In this document: in pieces, positions 1 to 6,075 of the stretch | How positions within the stretch are numbered: position 1 is the stretch's first letter | Layout: every line of letters begins with the position of its first letter | Origin: Nonomuraea sp. | GTDB taxonomy: Bacteria > Actinomycetota > Actinomycetes > Streptosporangiales > Streptosporangiaceae | Direction: 5' to 3' | Assembly (NCBI GenBank): GCA_013362835.1 | Contig: JABFVJ010000506.1 | Coordinates: 1 to 9,328, forward strand | DNA length: 9,328 nucleotides | Position numbers and translations under genes: made by a program | Notes under the pieces: model-generated | The model's input: only the letters and a program-made list of their open reading frames with translations | Database searches by the model: none | What the model was told of the DNA's origin: nothing

Positions 1-197
1 GCGGCCAGGCCGTACGCGAGCGCCAGGCACGCCGCCGCCAGCGCGAGCGTGCCGATCAGCATGGGCAGCAGGCCGCCGGGGACGAGCGCGTAGTCGCTGA
101 TCAGCGGCTGCTCGGGCAGGGCCGCCTGCGCGTAGCCGAGCGCGCCCGCGGCCGTCACGGCTCCGGCCACCGGCCAGAGCACCGCGCGCCAGGTCAT
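1..197 (-). CDS. Membrane protein, N-terminal part only (possibly DUF998-like)
   Basis: Only the first 65 codons are present; the gene runs off the left edge. The start ATG (197-195) overlaps the TGA of the glycosyltransferase as ATGA, and a GAGGTGG stretch a few bases upstream can act as ribosome binding site, so the two are probably translationally coupled. The visible protein begins MTWRAVLWPV, with a hydrophobic segment at about residues 5-22. A short loop follows that contains ISDYALVPGG (about residues 34-43), then a second hydrophobic segment at about 44-64. This layout, with an ISxY-type loop between the first two helices, resembles DUF998 integral membrane proteins of unknown function. 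That assignment is a guess from 65 residues; the presence of a coding region is much surer. Confidence 0.7.
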   Translation of the reverse strand, partial: MTWRAVLWPVAGAVTAAGALGYAQAALPEQPLISDYALVPGGLLPMLIGTLALAAACLALAYGLA

Positions 198-1405
198 CGT
201 CCCACCTCGTCGTAGATCTGCTCGAAGCGGGCGAGCGACGACTGGTCGTCGTGGGTGAGCGCCAGCTCGCGGCTGGCCCTGCCGAGCCGGGCGCGCAGGT
301 CGTCGTCGGTGAGGACGGCGGTCAGGTGCCTGGCCAGCGCGACCACGTCGCCCGGCTGGTAGAGGTAGCCGTTGCCGTCGACCAGGTGCGGCAGCGCCAT
401 CGCGTCGGCGGCCACCACCGGCAGGCCGCTCGCCATCGCCTCCAGCGTGGCGATGCTCTGCAGCTCGGCGATGCCCGGCATGGCGAACACGTCGGCGGCG
501 GCGAACGCCTGCGGCATGCTCTCGTCGGGCACGAACCCGAGGAAGGACACCCGGTCGGCCACCCCGATGCGCCTGGCCAGCTTCTCCAGCTCCGCGCGCT
601 GGGTGCCGCGCCCGACGAACGCCATTTGCGCGTCGGTCTCGTTGAGCACGAGGGGCAGGGCGCGGACGAGCTCGTCGAGGCGCTTCTCCTCGTCCAGGCG
701 GCCCACGAACAGGACGGTCGGCCGGTCGGGCAGGTCGAACCGCTTGCGCGCCCACATCTTCGGCTCGGAGTGCGGGTGGAACCTGCCGAGGTCGATGCCG
801 CACGAGACGGCCTCGACCTCGCGGGAGAAGCCCTGGTCGGCCAGCAGCCTGGCGGCGAGCGGGGTGGGCGTGGTGATGTGGTCGGCCCGCTTGAAGATCC
901 GGCTGAAGTCGCGCCAGGCCAGCCGGCCCGCCCTGGCCCGCAGCCCGGCCGGTACGTGCCCGAACTGGAAGAGGTTGTCGGGCATGAAGTGGTTCGTGGC
1001 CACGACCGGCACGCCACGGCGGCGGGCGGCGGCGATGGCGGCCCTGCCGACCACGAAGTGGCCCTGGGTGTGCAGCACGTCCGGCTCGATGTTCTCGATC
1101 AGCCGGTCGAGCCTGGTCGGGACGGTGACCCGCATGGTGGGGTGCACCAGCAGCGGGGCCGAGCGCAATCGGTGGACGACCACGCCGTCGACCACGTCGG
1201 CGCTGGCCGGGCCCGACTCGGACTGGCAGACCACGTGCACCTCGTTGCCGCGCGCGGCGAGGCCGGTGGCCAGGCGGTGGGTGAAGTAGGCGGCGCCGTT
1301 CACGTCGGGGGGATAGGTGTCGGTGGAGATCAGGACGCGGCGGGGACGCTGCGGCGCGGGGGCGAGCTGAGCGTGGTCGGTGACGTTGTGCAGGGGCATG
1401 GCCAT
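194..1405 (-). CDS. Glycosyltransferase family 4 (GT-B fold)
   Basis: A 403-residue cytosolic or membrane-associated retaining glycosyltransferase that should transfer a sugar from a nucleotide sugar. The N-terminal acceptor domain (about 22-200) carries the glycine-containing loop PPDVNGAAY (32-40), typical of GT4 enzymes, and TNHFMPDNLF (137-146). The C-terminal donor domain contains FVGRLDEEKRLDEL (233-246), with the conserved Arg236 and Lys241. It also has the E-x7-E pair (Glu314 and Glu322), then EAMASGLPVVA (322-332). The acceptor-domain motifs recall bacterial diacylglycerol glucosyltransferases and PimB-like mannosyltransferases, so a lipid acceptor is plausible but not shown. ATG 1405 is preferred over ATG 1399 because GGAG at 1417-1414 lies 8 nt upstream of the former. 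The gene lies 82 bp after the transporter gene and overlaps the next gene by 4 bp. Confidence 0.93.
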   Translation of the reverse strand: MAMPLHNVTDHAQLAPAPQRPRRVLISTDTYPPDVNGAAYFTHRLATGLAARGNEVHVVCQSESGPASADVVDGVVVHRLRSAPLLVHPTMRVTVPTRLDRLIENIEPDVLHTQGHFVVGRAAIAAARRRGVPVVATNHFMPDNLFQFGHVPAGLRARAGRLAWRDFSRIFKRADHITTPTPLAARLLADQGFSREVEAVSCGIDLGRFHPHSEPKMWARKRFDLPDRPTVLFVGRLDEEKRLDELVRALPLVLNETDAQMAFVGRGTQRAELEKLARRIGVADRVSFLGFVPDESMPQAFAAADVFAMPGIAELQSIATLEAMASGLPVVAADAMALPHLVDGNGYLYQPGDVVALARHLTAVLTDDDLRARLGRASRELALTHDDQSSLARFEQIYDEVGR

Positions 1406-1487
1406 GACGGTGACTCCAGTTTCACAAGGGGAACCGGCTGGGGGAGGGCCGGAGGACGAACAGGGGATTGCGGGCAGGGGATCGCGG

Positions 1488-2300
1488 TCAGGCGAGGTCG
1501 TTGCGCGCCTCCAGCGGGGTCGTACGGGCGAGGGCGACCGTGCCGGCGGCGGTCAGCGCGGCCGCCGCGAGCGGCGCGAGGCCGGTCGGCAGCGGCTCGC
1601 CGAGCAGCAGCGCCCCGAACGCCACGGCGGTGAGCGGGTCGGCGATCTGCAGCGAGGCGAACGAGACGCCGAAATGGCCGACGGCGTAGGCGCGCTGCAA
1701 CATCATGAGCGCGAGCAGCAGCGGCACCGGCAGGGCCAGCAGGTACCACCAGTTCCAGCCGCCGTCCACGAGCACGCGCATGAGCGTGGCGGTGGCGCCG
1801 TACAGGACGCCTGAGCTCGTCGCCAGCAGCGCGGCGCGGCCGGCGGGGGAGGCGATCTTCGAGCCCGCCCACAGCAGCACCGCCGCGACGCCGGCCACGG
1901 CGAGCAGGGTGAGCACGCCCTGGGGGCTGAGCCGGGTGGGGCCGTCGGACTCGGGGACCAGCAGCACCAGCCCGATCAGGCCGGCCGCGACCACACCGGC
2001 CGCGCCCAGCTCCTTGCGTGAGGGCCGGCGGCCGTGCAGCGCGGCCGCGATGGGCAGCGCGAACAGCAGGCTCGCCACCCCCATCGGCTGGACGACGGTC
2101 AGCGGGCCGAGCCCGAGCGCGACGATGTGCAGGCCGCCGCCCGCCGCGATGGAGACGCCGCCGATCAGCCAGCGCGGCCTGCGCAGCAGGGTCAGCAGGG
2201 CGGGCTTCGCCGAGCCCGCCGCCTCGAACTGCTGCAGCGCGGCGCCGAGCGCGAAGAACAGCGAACCGACCAGCGCGATCGCCGCGGCCAGCACAGTCAT
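1488..2300 (-). CDS. DMT-superfamily (EamA-like) membrane transporter
   Basis: A 270-residue, almost wholly hydrophobic protein with about nine to ten membrane segments in two similar halves, as in drug/metabolite transporter (DMT) superfamily proteins. Typical features are the first helix followed by LGAALQQFEA (18-27), and the stretch LGPLTVVQPMGVASLLFALP (64-83), whose PLTVVQP matches the usual substrate-path helix. The repeat in the second half is IADPLTAVAFGALLLGEPLP (219-238). The QQ-containing first helix slightly recalls NIPA-type Mg transporters; the substrate cannot be predicted. ATG 2300 is chosen: GAAGGGAG (2313-2306) sits 5 nt before it. An in-frame GTG two codons earlier (2306) would overlap that ribosome binding site and is unlikely. 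The stop of the DedA gene is 36 bp upstream, so cotranscription is likely. Confidence 0.9.
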   Translation of the reverse strand: MTVLAAAIALVGSLFFALGAALQQFEAAGSAKPALLTLLRRPRWLIGGVSIAAGGGLHIVALGLGPLTVVQPMGVASLLFALPIAAALHGRRPSRKELGAAGVVAAGLIGLVLLVPESDGPTRLSPQGVLTLLAVAGVAAVLLWAGSKIASPAGRAALLATSSGVLYGATATLMRVLVDGGWNWWYLLALPVPLLLALMMLQRAYAVGHFGVSFASLQIADPLTAVAFGALLLGEPLPTGLAPLAAAALTAAGTVALARTTPLEARNDLA

Positions 2301-2336
2301 GCGCACTCCCTTCAGACGGATGGTTGCCAGGCAGGG

Positions 2337-2954
2337 TCAAACGGACGTGTCCACCGGAAGACGTTCCGGAGAAGGCTGGATGGCGCGCCGCTTCCTGAGC
2401 CAGCGGACGAGCTCGACGACGCCGGTGACGGACAGCGCGATCCCGAGGCCCAGCAGCAGGCCCTTGATCGGGTCGTTCTCGAAGGCCATGCCGCCGAAGA
2501 AGCCGATCAGCCCGGAGTAGACCGCCCACGAGCTCGCCGCGATGGCGTCGAAGAAGGTGAACGAGCGCAGCGGATGCCCGACGGCGCCCATGGTCAGCGT
2601 CGTCGCCGTACGTCCGCCCGGGATGTACCTGGCCACGACGAGTACGAGCCCGCCACGCTCGGCGAGCGCGCCACGCGCCCAGACGAAGGCCTTCTTGCCC
2701 CGCAGCCTGCCCGCCGACCTGTTGCCGATCAGGTAGGAGATGTGATCGCCCGCGAACGCGCCGAGAGCCGCGACCACGATCACCAGCGCCAGGTTCGTCT
2801 CACCCGAGGCGGCGAACACCGCCGCGGTGATGACCGACGTCTCGGCCGGCACGACCGGGAAGAACCCGTCGAGCAGCGCCAGGGCGAACAGCGCCGCGTA
2901 CAGCCATGGCGAGGACATCACCTGTTGGATCAGGTCGAGAATGGCGTGCGACAT
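2337..2954 (-). CDS. DedA family membrane protein (SNARE-associated / VTT domain)
   Basis: A 205-residue integral membrane protein of the DedA family. Family members help maintain proton motive force and envelope integrity, and some flip undecaprenyl phosphate or other lipids. Diagnostic motifs are FFPVVPAE (31-38), with the membrane-embedded acidic Glu38; GDHISYLIG (69-77), with Asp70; and ARYIPGGRT (108-116), with the conserved Arg109, Pro112 and Arg115. Further hydrophobic segments lie at about 16-30, 52-68, 133-157 and 164-183, and the tail is basic and cytoplasmic-looking (RWLRKRR). Length fits the family. The ATG has GGAG 9 nt upstream (2967-2964). It is the first gene of the left minus-strand block, and its promoter must lie in the divergent region to its right. 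DedA is certain; the transported lipid is unknown. Confidence 0.94.
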   Translation of the reverse strand: MSHAILDLIQQVMSSPWLYAALFALALLDGFFPVVPAETSVITAAVFAASGETNLALVIVVAALGAFAGDHISYLIGNRSAGRLRGKKAFVWARGALAERGGLVLVVARYIPGGRTATTLTMGAVGHPLRSFTFFDAIAASSWAVYSGLIGFFGGMAFENDPIKGLLLGLGIALSVTGVVELVRWLRKRRAIQPSPERLPVDTSV

Positions 2955-3003
2955 ATGCGTGTACTCCGATCGTTAGGGCACTCACACAGCGTGTCGGTGC
3001 GAG

Positions 3004-3051
3004 CGGGACGGGAACATCGGGGATGCCCCCGGTCCGACGCGGGCCCGTCCC
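3004..3051. repeat. Long-spaced inverted repeat upstream of DedA
   Basis: GGGACGGG at 3005-3012 and its exact complement CCCGTCCC at 3044-3051 flank 31 bp, which themselves contain GGGG-ATG-CCCC (3019-3029). On the minus strand this lies 50-97 nt before the DedA start. It could be an operator pair or a structured 5' leader. In GC-rich DNA such repeats also arise by chance. Confidence 0.35.
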
Positions 3052-3136
3052 CTAGGAGGGTCAGGGCCGCTCACCCCATGAAGGTAGAAACTCCGCTGGT
3101 CACGGCACATCGGACGATCGGCACGCGCCACCCCCT

Positions 3137-3156
3137 ACTTTCGTCGGGGGCGACGC
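3137..3156 (+). promoter_or_regulatory. Operator-like module, copy 1
   Basis: ACTTTCGTCGGGGGCGACGC matches copy 2 (3277-3296) at 17 of 20 positions when aligned without gaps, in the same orientation and exactly 140 bp away. It sits near the middle of the divergent region, about 180-190 bp from either start codon, so it could serve either promoter. Binding by a response regulator is inference. Confidence 0.4.
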
Positions 3157-3270
3157 TGCGACCTCCGCGTGACACCATCGATCAAACCGGCTGGCGGCCT
3201 GGGAAACAGGAGTGGAGGTATCCGCCTTTTGGGTGGAGTTAGCCCTACCGTGCGGGCGGTACCAGGCCCC

Positions 3271-3307
3271 ACCCTGACCTTCGTCAGGGTCGCCGCCTGA
3301 CTTTCGG
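3271..3307 (+). promoter_or_regulatory. Operator-like module, copy 2, with perfect inverted repeat
   Basis: ACCCTGAC-CTTC-GTCAGGGT (3271-3290) is a perfect 8-bp inverted repeat with a 4-nt centre. Its core TGAC-N4-GTCA resembles the dyads bound by dimeric NarL/DesR-type regulators. A second CCTGACTTTCG half-site starts at 3296, with TGAC-to-TGAC spacing of 23 bp, about two helical turns. The module lies about 40-76 bp before the kinase start, a usual position for an activator or autoregulator. Regulator identity is inferred from the gene context only. Confidence 0.45.
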
Positions 3308-3334
3308 GCGCACCGGGCCCGCCCCGCGCCCGGA

Positions 3335-3340
3335 TACCGT
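3335..3340 (+). promoter_or_regulatory. -10-like hexamer for a leaderless kinase transcript
   Basis: TACCGT fits the actinobacterial TANNNT -10 pattern and lies 6 nt before the GTG at 3347. No Shine-Dalgarno sequence is visible at a useful distance before that GTG. Together these suggest that transcription starts at or next to the start codon. There is no good -35 at 17 bp upstream, which would fit an activator-dependent promoter using the palindromic module just upstream. Confidence 0.4.
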
Positions 3341-3346
3341 CGGTGC

Positions 3347-4477
3347 GTGAACCGTCTGCGCCGCGAGAACCGCCGTCAGGTCGTCTCCGACCTGGTGCTC
3401 TGGGCCGTGCTGGCCGTCTTCGTGATGGCCATGGGCCCCGACCCGTTCGTCGAGCCGACCGGGTTCGCGATCGTGTCCGTGCCCAGGATGGCGCTCGCCG
3501 CGCTGGCCGTGCTCGTCGGACGGCCCTGGCCGCTGGCGGCGCTGGTGCTGCTGCTGCCGCTCGGCCCGTGGAGCTTCACGGAGGGCTTCGCCACGGTCGA
3601 CCTGACGTGGATATTGCCCCGCCGCAACGTCAAGATCTTCCCGCTGCTCGCGTCCTCGCCGTTCATCATCTGGTACGCCTACCTGACCGGCCGGCGCATG
3701 ACCAGGCTGTGGCCGGCGGGCACCGTGTTCTGCCTGATCGCGGTCGTCGGATGCGCCGTCGTGCTGGTCCAGGGCGGCGACCTCGGCCTGTGGGTGTCCA
3801 TGGGCACCGCCCTCGTCGGCACGTACGTGCTGCCGTACCTGCTGGGGCTGCTCCGGCGCGGGCTGCTGCAGCAGCGGCGGCAGGCGAGGCTGTCGGTCGA
3901 GGCGCAGGCGCGGCTGCGCGAGCGGGCGCGGATCGCGCGCGAGATGCACGACTCGCTCGGCCACGACCTGGCGCTGATCGCGGTACGGGCCGCCGGGCTC
4001 GAACTGGCCCCCGGCCTCGCCCCGGAGCAGGTGAGGTCGGCCGGCGAGCTGCGCCTCGCGGCGGCCGACGCGACCGAGCGGCTGCGCCAGATCATCGGCC
4101 TGCTGCGCGAGGACGCCGAGCCGGCCCCGCTGTCCCCGCTGGACGAGGACCTCGCCGACCTGGTCGGCAGGGCCAGGGACTCCGGCATGTCGATCACCCT
4201 GGACCTGTCGCCGGGCCCGGTGCCCGGACTGGCGCACGCCGTCGTGCAGGAAGGGCTCACGAACGCGGCCAAGCACGCCCCGGGAGCGCCGGTCACGGTG
4301 ACGGTCGCGCCGCACCGGGTGGTGGTGCGCAACGGCCCGGCGCGCTCGCGTCCCACGGCCGTGCCCGGCGGTCTGGGGCTCGCGGGGCTGCGCGAGCGCG
4401 TACGCCTGGCAGGCGGCACGCTGACCGCGGGCCCCGACGGCGACGGCTTCAGCCTGACCGTCGGCCTTCCCCAATAA
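3347..4477 (+). CDS. Sensor histidine kinase, HisKA_3 family (DesK/NarL-partner type)
   Basis: A 376-residue membrane sensor kinase. Four to six hydrophobic segments fill residues 13-30, 47-58, 62-75, 97-114, 124-142 and 148-170, with little extracellular sequence, so the stimulus may be sensed within the membrane. A basic, coiled-coil-like linker (171-195) leads to the dimerisation/phosphoacceptor box EMHDSLGHDLALI (199-211). His201 is the phosphorylation site, and the HDxxxH pattern (Asp202, His206) is typical of this class. The HATPase domain has an N box QEGLTNAAKHA with Asn306 and a G box GGLGLAGLRERV (341-352). The usual acidic DxG loop is replaced by RNGPA, a variant I believe is also seen in related actinobacterial kinases. 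No response regulator gene adjoins it. GTG 3347 is chosen because the protein then begins with the usual basic stretch; no ribosome binding site is visible. Confidence 0.92.
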   Translation: MNRLRRENRRQVVSDLVLWAVLAVFVMAMGPDPFVEPTGFAIVSVPRMALAALAVLVGRPWPLAALVLLLPLGPWSFTEGFATVDLTWILPRRNVKIFPLLASSPFIIWYAYLTGRRMTRLWPAGTVFCLIAVVGCAVVLVQGGDLGLWVSMGTALVGTYVLPYLLGLLRRGLLQQRRQARLSVEAQARLRERARIAREMHDSLGHDLALIAVRAAGLELAPGLAPEQVRSAGELRLAAADATERLRQIIGLLREDAEPAPLSPLDEDLADLVGRARDSGMSITLDLSPGPVPGLAHAVVQEGLTNAAKHAPGAPVTVTVAPHRVVVRNGPARSRPTAVPGGLGLAGLRERVRLAGGTLTAGPDGDGFSLTVGLPQ

Positions 4478-4497
4478 GCCGGCCTTCCCCAATATGG
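4462..4497 (+). repeat. 18-bp tandem duplication spanning the kinase stop codon
   Basis: Two adjacent 18-bp units (4462-4479 and 4480-4497) share CGGCCTTCCCCAATA exactly and match at 16 of 18 positions. The kinase TAA (4475-4477) lies in the first unit; the second unit has TAT at the same place. Because 18 is a multiple of 3, the duplication keeps the frame. Confidence 0.85.
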
Positions 4498-4503
4498 GGG
4501 AGG
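4483..4503 (+). terminator. Hairpin after the sensor kinase (weak terminator or attenuator)
   Basis: CCTTCCCC (4483-4490) pairs with GGGGGAGG (4496-4503) over 8 bp, including one T-G wobble, around the loop AATAT. It begins 5 nt after the kinase stop codon. No run of T follows, so it is not a classic intrinsic terminator. It may lower expression of the next gene or protect the 3' end of the kinase message. Confidence 0.4.
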
Positions 4504-4557
4504 CGGATCCCCAGCGCTAGGGAGGGAACCGGCCCGCGCCCGCCGCAGGATCGGACC

Positions 4558-5526
4558 ATGACACGACAGCGAGCGGGGATCGGCCGGATCACGGCCGGCA
4601 TCGTGGCGGCCGCCGCCACCCTGCCCTACCTCACGATCAAGACACTCTGGCTGACCGGGAGCTCGATCGGCGTCTCCGACCCGGCGCTGATGCGGGGTCC
4701 GGCGATGATCGGGATGAACGCGATGACGTTCGGCATGGAGGCCGCCGGGCTGCTGCTCGCGCTGGCCTTCACCACGCGATGGGGCATGCGGCTGCCCGCC
4801 TGGCTGGTGCTGCTGCCGCTGTGGGCGGGCACCGGGCTGCTGTCGGTGATGGTCGTGACGACCCCGCTGATCCTGCTGGTCGGCGGGATCACGATCTTCA
4901 GCGGCGGTCCCGTCCAGGCGTGGGTGTACCTGGTCGTCTACGGCGGCTTCATCACCCTGGGCGTCGCCCTCATGACGGCCTTCGCCCTCTACGCCCGCGA
5001 CCGCTGGCCCGTCCTGTTCACGACCGGGCTCGACCGGCCCTTCCCCAGCCCGACCAGGCCGTTCCAGGAGGTGGTCGCGTGGGGCTCGCTCGCCGTGGCC
5101 GCGGTCGTCGCCGCCCTGCGGTTCGTCCTGGCGCTCGACGGTCCCACGCAGGCCGTGCAGAACGGGTTGAAAGGGCTGCTCGCGCTCGGCGGCGCCGCCG
5201 CGCTCGTGGCCCTCGTCAGGCGGCGTGGGAGCGGGCCGTTCTGGCGGCCGCTCGTCCTGGCGTGGCTGGGGTCGGGCTCGCTGTTCGCCTGGGGGCTGTT
5301 CACGATGATCGTCAGGTCCACGGGCGGCCCGCTGGCCTACGGAGGCACGGGCCTCGAGGACTTCGTGGAGCTGTTCGGCATGCTGACCGGGCTGGTGATG
5401 GGGTTGTGCGGCGCGTTCCTACTGGTCGAACGGTCAGGCGTGGGCGACGTGCAGCCGGGCCAGGACGCGTTTGAACGCGTAGACGGAGATCGCGATCGCG
5501 AGCCCGCTGATCACGGCCACCGCTGA
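4558..5526 (+). CDS. Multi-pass membrane protein of unknown function
   Basis: A 322-residue protein that I do not recognise beyond a resemblance to uncharacterised actinobacterial membrane proteins. Hydrophobic segments are seen at about residues 9-27, 50-71, 80-100, 103-115, 120-145, 171-192, 203-220, 232-252 and 268-290, about eight or nine helices. There is a conserved-looking GMNAMTFGMEA stretch (52-62) in the second helix. The last 31 residues or so turn abruptly hydrophilic and charged (QDAFERVDGDRD), and this tail is encoded entirely over the end of the convergent gene. ATG 4558 has AGGA 7 nt upstream (4547-4550). The gene follows the kinase by 80 bp on the same strand, so it may be the partner or target of the kinase, but that is inference from position only. 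Confidence 0.8.
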   Translation: MTRQRAGIGRITAGIVAAAATLPYLTIKTLWLTGSSIGVSDPALMRGPAMIGMNAMTFGMEAAGLLLALAFTTRWGMRLPAWLVLLPLWAGTGLLSVMVVTTPLILLVGGITIFSGGPVQAWVYLVVYGGFITLGVALMTAFALYARDRWPVLFTTGLDRPFPSPTRPFQEVVAWGSLAVAAVVAALRFVLALDGPTQAVQNGLKGLLALGGAAALVALVRRRGSGPFWRPLVLAWLGSGSLFAWGLFTMIVRSTGGPLAYGGTGLEDFVELFGMLTGLVMGLCGAFLLVERSGVGDVQPGQDAFERVDGDRDREPADHGHR

Positions 5527-6075
5527 GGTACGCAGCACCATGAACGCGCCGAGCGAGCCTTCCAGCTTCTCGTGAACGGCGAGGAAGATGCTCAGCGTCG
5601 AGTTGGCGAGCAGCACGAACGCCCACAGCAGGGTGATCCGGGCGAAGAACCTGCGGACCCGCTCGTGCCGCAGCACCGCCGACGGCAGGTGGATGTAGTC
5701 GAGCGTGAGCTTCTGCACCAGCGGCCGGTTCAGCCGCACGGAGGCCATGAAGACCACGCTGATGCAGATCGTGCCCAGCTCCGGCTGGATGAAGAACCAC
5801 ATCCAGGTGCCCGTCCAGAAGGACACCAGCGCCCGCACCGTGATCGCGAACGCGGCCAGGAACATGGTGGCGGGCACCTTGACCCGCCTGACCAGCCGCC
5901 AGGCCACCCCGAGGTACACCCACGCCACGGTCGCGACCAGGGCCCACTTGAAGCCGAGCACGACCATCGCGAGGTAGAAGACCAGCAGGGGGGCGACCAC
6001 GCCTTCGAGCAGGCGCGGGGCCGCCTGCCGGGCGAGCGCGGTCAGGCGGGGGAGTGCGACCGGATGGTGGTTCAA
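5434..6075 (-). CDS. VC0807-like integral membrane protein
   Basis: A 213-residue membrane protein with about six hydrophobic segments (25-41, 43-62, 70-90, 97-112, 146-166, 178-199). Features I associate with the VC0807 family of actinobacterial membrane proteins, whose function is unknown, are LLEGVVAPLLVFYL (22-35), FFIQPELGT (94-102), SVRLNRPLVQKL (112-123), and RRFFARITLLWAFVLLAN (141-158). The family call is from memory of the pattern. The start is a TTG at 6075-6073, supported by GGAG (6084-6081) 5 nt upstream; no in-frame ATG precedes the first helix. Its 3' end overlaps the convergent membrane protein gene by 93 bp. The exporter gene lies 203 bp upstream on the same strand, far enough for a separate promoter. 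Confidence 0.83.
   Translation of the reverse strand: MNHHPVALPRLTALARQAAPRLLEGVVAPLLVFYLAMVVLGFKWALVATVAWVYLGVAWRLVRRVKVPATMFLAAFAITVRALVSFWTGTWMWFFIQPELGTICISVVFMASVRLNRPLVQKLTLDYIHLPSAVLRHERVRRFFARITLLWAFVLLANSTLSIFLAVHEKLEGSLGAFMVLRTSAVAVISGLAIAISVYAFKRVLARLHVAHA
5465..5500. repeat. Palindromes inside the convergent overlap
   Basis: ACGCGT at 5465-5470 recurs at 5475-5480, so 5465-5480 can form a stem of 5-7 bp around a short TTTGAA centre. CGCGATCGCG (5491-5500) is a perfect palindrome. Both lie where the two convergent genes overlap and might slow converging transcription. There is no T-run, so terminator function is only a possibility. Confidence 0.3.

Larger units (their letters stand above)
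2955..3346. promoter_or_regulatory. Divergent intergenic control region
   Basis: About 390 bp between the DedA gene (leftward) and the sensor kinase gene (rightward). It must carry promoters for both. It contains a long-spaced inverted repeat (3004-3051), two copies of a 20-bp module (3137-3156 and 3277-3296), a perfect inverted repeat (3271-3290) and a -10-like hexamer next to the kinase GTG. The base composition is less GC-rich than the genes, around 3075-3240 in particular. No convincing -35/-10 pair for DedA was found by eye. Confidence 0.75.

Noticed and set aside
251..1633. 460-codon plus-strand open frame over the glycosyltransferase
   Set aside because: It is the GC-rich complement of the GT4 gene. 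Its product is low-complexity Gly/Arg/Val/His-rich and matches no family, whereas the minus strand has clear GT4 motifs.
2301..2306. GTG 2306 as start of the DMT transporter
   Set aside because: It shares a base with the GAAGGGAG ribosome binding site, which is correctly spaced for ATG 2300.
3078..3241. Small plus-strand open frame of 54 codons in the divergent region
   Set aside because: AGGAGG at 3054-3059 is 18 nt from the ATG, too far, and third-position GC is low compared with the genes. It also overlaps the first operator-like module. Probably not coding, though it cannot be wholly excluded.
2034..3242. Plus-strand open frame over the DMT and DedA genes and into the intergenic region
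   Set aside because: The product is compositionally odd and antisense to two recognised membrane proteins. It persists only because the DNA is GC-rich.
3343..4557. In-frame upstream extension of the 322-residue membrane protein, starting at GTG 3343
   Set aside because: The extension reads through the kinase gene in a second frame and gives an Arg/Ala/Gly-rich nonsense sequence. ATG 4558 has a good ribosome binding site and begins a membrane protein.
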